Below, one piece after another: positions 24,001-33,000 of a DNA stretch of 64,000 nucleotides. Position 1 is the stretch's first letter; the number at the start of each line of letters is the position of its first letter. The DNA is from Cloeon dipterum. Lineage: Eukaryota; Arthropoda; Insecta; Ephemeroptera; Baetidae. Location of the stretch: the NCBI RefSeq assembly GCF_949628265.1, contig NC_088788.1, positions 26,708,335-26,772,334 of the forward strand. Reading direction: 5' to 3'. The notes below the pieces were generated by a model. That model ran no database searches. It was not told the DNA's origin and was given only the letters and a program-made list of their open reading frames with translations. Both the position numbers and the translations under genes were made by a program.

Positions 24001-27000
24001 GCGGACGAAGACCATCCTTGCTTACCTGGTAGCCGAGAAACTCCAATTCTTCGGCGCCAAAGCTGCATTTCTCGACGTTGAGTGTTAAGCCATTATCTTG
24101 GAGCTTTTCCATGACGGCGCGCAGGTGGCTGTGATGCTCCTCCCTTGTTCTTGAGGCGATGAGTAGGTCATCTACGAAGACGAAAACAAAGGGCAGTTGG
24201 CCTAAAATGCTGTCGATCAAATTTTGGAAGGTGGCGCCAGCGTTCCTTAGCCCGAATGGCATCTTCGGAAATACGAACAGGCCAAACGGCGTCGTTACTG
24301 CTGTCTTGTGTATGTCTTCTTCAGCCACGGGAATCTGAAGATAAGCTTTTTTCAGGTGGTTCAAAAATTCAGAAGGACGCAAAGTCCCCATCTGCAAGGC
24401 TTGCATTTTCTCGACGCTTGCTGTGAAGCTTTTTGGCTTGAGAGTCTGCAGCAGAACATTCTTCAATGACGTATATGGCATTTCAGTCGGCTTACTGGTG
24501 ATGAGGTCCCGCGCCGCGTCTCCGATTTCGTGTAGCATAACATCTCTGGCGAGAATGTGATATTTCACGGCCTCATCGGTGATGCCTTCGATGTCAAACG
24601 CTGATTCCAGCAGGGCGAAGAACATGTCGAGCGAGAGCGGCGTGAATGGTACGGATAGGAAATCGGCGTTGTACCGACGCTGCGGAGGAGTCGTGGATCC
24701 AGCTTGGGCCATGATCGTGATGGAACCTCTTCACACTAAGTTCAATGCGGGGTCACCAAATTTGGTCGCGGGGAAGAGTTGACCAAATAATAATTCTTCT
24801 TTAACACAGACTTGTTTAATCACCAACAGGACTGTAATACATTCAGTCAATTACAATTACAATAATATTTTATCACTAATGGCACTTACCCCAAATTCTT
24901 GGGTCCGCGAACTACTAAACGTCCGTTACAATGAACTGCCAAATGAAGAATGATACAATTTGAATATTCGCGTTAACAGTCAGAAAACAACCAATGACAA
25001 TTTGCGATTCTTACACGGCAACAATGAAATAATACAGACCAAATACAACAATCAAATCAACAATACGCTATAAAATCAATATGCGTAAAGCAAGTGAGAT
25101 GTTAATCAGCGCGCCTCCTTGGGCTGCGCGATTGGGTTGAATATGGTTTACGACTTCTCTTTCATTAAGGATGCTTGAATTCTATGGCAGTGAAAAACAG
25201 AGGATTCAAAATCTCACAATTAAACATTTTAACATTATGTAGAACATTGAATTAATGTTAATTGGTCGGGTAAGGTCGAAAGCCAGGTTTGCTGATGAGG
25301 CCTGAGATTGGCAGAAATTTCGATACAAACCAATGCTGGACCAATTTTGTCGTTTGTTTCTCTCGTTTCAAATTAATTTTTTTAATTGTATTTTAATTTC
25401 CTGGCCGTACAATCTTGGGATTTGGCTCACTCCGCCTTGAGATTTAATTTTTCTACATCTCCTTCAAAATATGAAGAGTATAATATAGTTGTACAGTAGT
25501 TGACACCAAAACAAGTTTTCTACAGATTAATAAAAGATGGAACTGTTACTTCCAGAAGGAATGTTGGGGCTTAAAAATTAGAAAAAAAATTCAAGAATAT
25601 TCGGTGATCAACAAAGGATAGTAAGATCTTTGTTTTCTTTAATATCAGCTATATTATTAAAACGCCACTAATTACCTTGCATTGAGAACAATCATTAGAA
25701 ATAAAATTATATTTAAAAAATACAATTAACAGGCATGGATATTTTTTTGTTATAATTTATTATACCTTTATGTGGACGTTTAAAATTCGCATCTCAGATG
25801 TCCACTTCTTACCCTTCTTACACTTTCCTGGTCGATAGCTTAAAGGCAGAAGTGCGCATAGCGACGCCCAATCGTCTGGCGTCTGATTAAATATTCAACG
25901 CGTAATTTATCTCCAAACGCTGCACACTGCTCGTCAATCATAACGAGGAGACGGCGGGCACTCTCTTTCGTATCTGAGTGATAATTAAAATAAAAAGCGT
26001 GGAGGAAAAGAAATGTACGTGAAATTATGACGCCGCGCAGTTCTCCTTCTCGTCAGGCGAAGCCCGGCGGGTCCAATTATCACGGCTGGGAAAAATAATG
26101 TGTAATTACGCGTGCTCGGCAGGTGTCCAAAAGTGTGTGCGAGGCGGAAGAGGCCATTTTTCGGCTCAACAGCAGTGACAGAGCAGAGGCAGCGTCTTTA
26201 TTAGGCCACCGACTGGGCTCCTTTTTGCGCTCCCTCTGCGCCGGCCCCTCGGGGACGACGCTGAGAGCCCGACTTGTGACGCTGGCCACCGCCGCTCTGC
26301 CTCAAGATCAGCGCCTACGCGTGCCTCTGCCCCGCAATCACGCCGCTGACGGCCAGATTAATAGCGACCAGCGTGAAGAAGATGAGGAAGAATCGGCGGC
26401 TTATGTAAGTCTTTTTACACACGGTCGCCCTACTTAAGCTTCAAACCTAAAAAGAGAAGCATTTCTGTGGCATACAAAAGTTGGATTTTCAATTAAAGAT
26501 GTACATCATGAGTGGAATGTCTACTAGTTGCATTTTTTGTTCGGAGCAGTAAAATGTGGTCGAATTAATTCAACGAGGAGAAACGGAGTGACGCATGCGG
26601 TATTTAATGAAAAGTTCAACTCAAGTTTTACGCCTGTGCTAGACTGCTGTTTTCAACAATCAAGACCTCGTCAGCATATTCTAACAAGCTAAACCAATAC
26701 AAGTGTCAAATGCACAGAACAATGAAAGCTGTTCTATAAAGAGATGAAAATTTTAGACGCTTTTTTCACGGGTTTAAGATTTGAAGCCATTATTAATGCA
26801 GTTTTTGCATCCATATAACATAAGTTTTTTTTGCAAAAAAATCAATTATAGAATGGTTGTTATTGTTCTTTTAAAAGTTGACAGAGTCAAATCTCTTGAT
26901 TGTTAGTAACTTGTAAAAACAGTAAAAAAAAATTAAATTTCTGCGAAGACTGTTTCCATAGAAAATTGTTGCTACTTTTTTATTACAAACTGTCGTAAAT

Positions 27001-30000
27001 GTATGCATATAAGCATCGTTCTTTGAATGCTGCGAAGGTACGTAGAGAGAATGCATGCATATTAATTTATTTTCTCGATGCGAACAGGTTCAAGTTTTTG
27101 ACGTCAACTCAGAAACGGAAACGGATGAGGCTGAGGCTGAGGCTGAGGAGGCCTGCCTCGGAGTGACTCTCACTGCCGACGTTAACGTGGCCAACGTGTC
27201 TGCCGCCGACAACTCGTAATAATTACTTTTCACAACGGCCCAGCGTTATGTTAATTGCTCTTAATATCTCGGGCATGAATTAACGAAGTCCCCTTTTCAA
27301 TATTCGCTTCTTTGAAATTTCTGCTTCCAACTGCCATTCGAGGAGCAGGAAATTTGGAAAGCAGCAGGCGACCTTTTTATGCCAGAGTTCAAAGGAGGAA
27401 TTCTTTTCAACATTGCCGCGGAAGATTAATTTCCTCGGTGGTGATCGTCAAACACGCGACGTTAGTGAGTGAAAATTCATATTGCAGGCGGACGGCAGTC
27501 GTGCTGCAAGTGTACGAATTCCAGCACCGTGGACGCCCCAACGCTCGAGAGCTGCACATCGACATTCCGCTAGATGCTACCACCGATGATCCACGCCAAA
27601 TTTGGATGGTAGCCACATTCTGGAATTTGATTGTGAACACGTCAAAACATGCTTTGCAAACGCCAAATATGCGCCCCAAAATATTTAAACTTAAGCCATT
27701 GTTCGTGAATTTTGATTTCGCAGCACAAGGTTTAATATTTATAATTTAAATTTTCAGCATTCAAAATTTGAAACAAACAGTAACTTTTGATTAAATAATC
27801 ATTAATTGAAAGAGAGTTGGAGAGTGATATAACATATGTAAACTTAAAATGAGGCTGGACATTTTTACCAGTGGCTGGTTAGTTAGATAGTGCTTAACGG
27901 TCCCGCTTTTTTCAGCACTTTTCCAACTTTTTTCGACTCTTTGGCCAGTGACTGATCTCGAGGCCCAAGATAAGCCAGCTATCGTGGCTGGCTCAGACTT
28001 TTAAATTAGATTAGTTTTTATTAATAAATTATTTCCATGTAGATATGCACTTTACAAACTTATTTCCCACTGTAATAATTAATAAAATGCAACCTATAGC
28101 GTCTGCATTGAAAATAAAATGTTTTATCCTTGCTGGTGGATCATCTTCTCTCATACAATTATTATCGGGATATCCTAACTAAGCTTGCAAAATCTGTGGC
28201 ATCACATCGACATTCCTGAGGATCTAAATTTTGCGTTTACCACATTTTGATTTCGTATTCAACAGTGCGCCCGGTGGAATGTAGACGATCCGGTGGGCCA
28301 GTGGCTGACTAATGAGTGCCAAAGCCTTTCAACACAGCCGGCTCGCCTGACGTGCCTTTGTCCTTTGCAAAGTGGTTCCTACAGGTAGAGTATGCGGCTA
28401 ATTGCGATTTCTGGCGCACCGCGCGCAAAAGGTTAATTGGCTCGGCATTAATTTCAGTGCGGTGCTCACCACCGTGCACGTGGACGAGCCGGAAAACGAA
28501 CAGCCGCACGCTGCCCACGAGCAAATCCATCAGCAGGTTGACGGCCCACCGGGCGAAACCACCACCCGAGCCGCCGCTGACGAGAGCGTGCGAACGAGCC
28601 AGACGGAGAAATTGCACCTCGACGAGGCCGACAAACAAGACTTCCTTCAGCACTTGGTGTTTATGCAGAATGAGGACAAGCGGCCGAGTCCAATTTTTGA
28701 GGTGCCCCAGAAGCCGGAAGGGCCGCACTCGCAGCGGCTCTCCTCCAATTTAATAACCTTCACGTGAGTGAGATACCAATTTGCCCGAGCCGATCCTTCC
28801 CGCCGCACCACCGCGCTGCGCAAATTCATTTGCGCGGACACGTTCTGGATTGGAAAGCTGGCAGATGGGGTGTGAAATTCAAAAGTCGAACAGAAAAAGT
28901 AGACCAGATAAAAATCCGATTGGCTTTGCAAAAAAGCGGCAGCCTCCGAACTGTAGTTTTTATTATTTCATTATACTTTTCTTATACAGTTTTGCAGAAT
29001 TGTTTTGAATTTTTTAGTTGAAATAAAATGCAGCTTCCTCAGTGTTATAAAAATCTGATTATATATTTCCATAATACCAAAAAGTTAAAAAATGCAGCAT
29101 TAGGATTGGTTCATATTTAGCTCAAACCATTCAAAGAAGCTTAAAGAGAACATGATTTAGTCGGTCATTTTACTAGCAAGCTTATGAACGCTAAATATAA
29201 GAAAGATGTCTCGTATTCTTGTTTAATAGAATTTCTTGAAACGCATTCATAAACAGCTTCCCGGAAAATGAAATATATGCGTGCAGTGAAAATTATTATT
29301 TGTTTCATTTAAAAAAAAAGCTTTAGACGTGAGATGAAAGGTATCATGGATGTCTCGTTTAAATAAATTTCATTCAGCGGGAAAAAATGCTGCTGTGCCT
29401 TTCCATCTTAAAAGCCTTAAAAGGACCGTTTCGAGCATGCTTCAAAAGGCTCTCCTTATACGTTTTCGTATTTCACAAGTTCAGTCAACCAATCTGTTGA
29501 AAACATTAGAAAAATTAAGAAGAAATTGTTGCTAGTGCAAAAGAAAGATAAAAACGTTTAGTTTTTTTCATTATAAATTTGACATTGGGAAGAGGTAAAA
29601 AAGTCGATCTGGAATGTAGTTAAAACTCAATAATGATAGTTGATTTTGCAGTGATTTAAGAGGTTGGAAATTTTTACTCATTTCCAGTGTGCAGTCCGAT
29701 TTGGTGGCAGCGGCGCAGTTTCAGCCCACAAGCGATCTGGAAGCGAGGATAAAAAAGCAAATGGCCAAGCAGTTGAATCTTCCAGAACTCATGATCGCCG
29801 AATGCACGGCAGAAAGAGGTAATAATTAGGCACCATTTGCACAAGAAGTCGCCTGAAAGATATTGCACTCGAAGTCGAAGATAATTACCACGCCATTAGC
29901 GATCGGAGGGAAAGGCTCCGAGCGAAAATTATACTGGCTGCAAAAGGCCATTTGCGGAAAAGGAGAAAGTTTCTACATGCAGCGAACGATTTTTGCGATT

Positions 30001-33000
30001 AGATTAATTTGCTTTAATTAGAGGGCGGAAAAATTGCTGGTGGAGCTTTGAATTCGAATTAATATTGAAGCTGGATAGTCAAGTTAAATAATAGGGAGGA
30101 AGTGGAATACTGAATATAGAAGTTCTTTAATCTCAACTTTTGTACGTAGGCTTGCAGTGTTTTCTGATGTTAGTTTAAGTTAGTCAGGTATTTTAAATTT
30201 CTTTTTGAAGCGTGAATCGATGACTGCGAGGAAAATTCTGCTTTTACTGCTCCAAGAGCACAGCAATTCAATTGCAGATATCAGAGATAAACTATCGCGA
30301 CGAAGCTGGAATGCAAACTTTATCATCTGCGATATTCCAACTACCACTATTAAAATTTAAATTCGCGTACTTTTCATTTCCCAACTCCCTGCGGGTCCAC
30401 CATTGAGCTCCGCAGCGTACGGATGTAATGGACTGGAATTTCACTTGCGGAAATATGGCATGATAAATTTCCGCAGCAAAAAGTTGCTCTAGGGTGAGTC
30501 CGTCTAGGCGAAGCCCGCTGCTTTAAGAAAGACAGCATCGAGCGAGAAAATGTAATGCGGGCGGACTATTCATCGCGAGCATGCAGACGCGGACTGGAAT
30601 GAAAAAGAAGCCTTCAGAGTGCCATGCGTCTCCTTTTCGTAACCACCTCATCTGTATTTTATATCTCCGTGGGGTAGCAATTAATATTTTCCTCCAAGAG
30701 TGAAATGTGGACGCTACGCGAGCGCAATGTATATTTTATTTCTCTTCAGTTCTTTTGCACTCTGTGCGGGAACAAAAGAGCGCAGTTCTGTAGGATAATC
30801 ATTTTTCCTGTTGGAAAAAATAATTTGTATGATCATCATGGGTTCATGAATGTTTTGCATTGGTCTATTTTTTAAAATTTACTTTTTTAAGCATGATTTG
30901 GGAAAATATGTAATGGTTTTAGCAACACACATATTTTTAATACTTAATTAAACTCAATCATATCTGGAGTAAACCTTGTCAATCTCTATTTTAATTTCAA
31001 AGAAGCAGGGCAAAGTAGGATTTTATTAAACTCCCGCGTATACGTTCATAGCTGCTCATTTTCGCATTCTTTTATTCTACTTATGAAAAGCAAAAGCGCG
31101 AAATGACGAGATGGATGAGAAGTTTCAGTGAACATTTTAGACCGTCACAAAGAGCAACGGTCGTGTACTCTAATAACCTTTGTAATTTGTGCCGCTTGAA
31201 ATCATGATGAACGAGATCGTGGAAACGACGAAGAGAATTCCTTTTATTCCGCTCAGCACACTCGCGCCGCGCACAGCAATGTAGCCGTTTTCGCGGATTT
31301 ACGCCGTGCGCGAACTTCGTTATGCAAAAGCGAATAAATATAATCCTGGCTGCTCACTCGTCGGCCGCCGGAGTGCAGGATTTATGCAAATCCGGCAGAG
31401 ATGATCGCAATTTCGCATGCGCATACTTATGCACTTAAATACATATACTCGCAACTTTTTGCAGACTGTGATTTAAGAGCTAAATACAGAAATGCAAATC
31501 GGTGTTATTTTATTGTATGCAACACGAAGAGGCACATTGTTTTGTTTCAAAGGAAACGAGAGAAATCGTTCCGCAAACTGATACACTGTTCCACTTTCAT
31601 GATTTGATTCAGCGACTGTGAGTCTGATTGTGCTCTGCTGAAGTTGGCAAATATTTTCCATCTTGATTTTTATAGAACCAGTTATCCATCCCTGCAAATA
31701 AATGTACAGATATCGAACAAAATACTAGGATATAAATAAAATGAAAAAATGTTGGCACAAATATTTTGCAATGCTTTTAAATTTGAAGTAGTGGAAATGG
31801 TAAAAAATTATAGTGTTTCCTGCTTTCATAATCTTGTATGACACGAAAAAGAACGGTTTAGACGTTATTCTCGGTATCACTTAACGTTTCAAGTGTTTTG
31901 TATTGCAGTTTCACGGATCTGATTTTGTAATCTAGAGCAGGTTGTCAACTCTGCAAAAGTCACCCGATCTACCGCCGTGTGTAAGAGTCACGCCTGATTT
32001 CCTGTCGACTTTAGTTTCTGTCTGCCCTTTGTAACTCAATCTCGCTCAACAGTAACTCTTTATAATCAATGCCAAGACAAGTGCATTTTCGCTAGCTCGC
32101 TTGCTTTCCGCGAACAATGTGTAGCACTGTAGCGCGCGTGCAACTCCATCCCTCTCATACCGCTGTTGGGTGAAATATGTCGCGCGACATCCTAGAGGAG
32201 CACATAAGCAGCGGCGCAGCACTCGCAGCAGTGTTTCACTCTCGCAGGCAGATTAGATGACTACTGTCACACTGCTCCCTGTATTTTCAGCAGGCGCCGG
32301 GCGAACACAGTTTTGCTTTTAGACGTAATTACAATGAGAAACGTGCTAATTGTAATTGCTCCACTGGAGAGATATGAATCCATGAGCTTCCAGCTGAAAA
32401 TGCGAGCTAAATTACTTTCACTGATGCTTGAGAGGTGGGTAAAGAAAATCTTAAGGCGTGTCAGCTCATATTTGAAATGTTGGTATAATGAATGTGAAAT
32501 ATCACAGGTTACTTTTAGCGTTTTCGTGGTGAAAACCGAATTTTGATCATTAATGTAGAGCTTGCTTTTTCATACAAACTTTTTATTAATAAAAGGTCTT
32601 GTTCATCTATGTTTCAAAGGTACGATCTCGGTCCGATTCTCGCACCCCAGAGAAGAAATAGTTAATCGTGCCGTGAAGGACTTGGTGCGTCTGTTGAAGT
32701 TAGGCCGGCTCGACCTGAAGGGCCTGGACAACGAGCGTTTGCGGATCCCCCCGCAGGCTGTGCCAGGGTACCAATTCGAGGAGGGAGGTAATAGTTTCAC
32801 TCCAGGGCCCTCGGGACCAGTGACTGACACGGGCACAACCTCGACGTCCACATTCCTTCCTCCGACAACCAGAAGTACGTTCACTTTCCCTCCTGAAACT
32901 CCCCCACCCACTATCCCCACGACAACGACTGAAACCACAACCACCCCTACCACAACAGCCGAAACCATAACCACTCCTTCCACTACCATGCCCACTACCA

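Larger units (their letters stand above)
21706..25072 (-). mobile_element. Ty3/Gypsy-type LTR retrotransposon, internally deleted, antisense in an intron
   Basis: Two 312-bp direct repeats (21706-22017 and 24761-25072) flank 2743 bp. They differ at one position that I can see (A at 21937, C at 24992), so the insertion is recent. A 4-bp duplication AAAT abuts both outer ends (21702-21705 and 25073-25076). The element runs on the minus strand: 5' LTR on the right, then TTTGGTGACCCCG as a likely primer-binding site, a gag start, RT, RNase H and integrase, then a purine-rich tract (GGAGGGGAC) next to the 3' LTR. Gag zinc knuckle, protease and the first part of RT are absent, so it cannot be autonomous. 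The LTR starts TATAG rather than the usual TG. It lies in the 4.6-kb intron between the exons ending at 21566 and starting at 26123. Confidence 0.95.

Noticed and set aside
28402..28457. Using the acceptor at about 28432 for the exon after the GPS block
   Set aside because: It would join in a frame with unnatural Arg/Ser-rich sequence ending in a stop; the acceptor at 28457 keeps phase and completes the GPS C-terminal SYSAVL.
32313..32546. Possible start exon of a separate mucin gene before the SEA-like exon
   Set aside because: Its candidate donors give the wrong phase for the exon at 32620 (stops follow), whereas the exon 29688-29818 joins it perfectly, so one gene is preferred.
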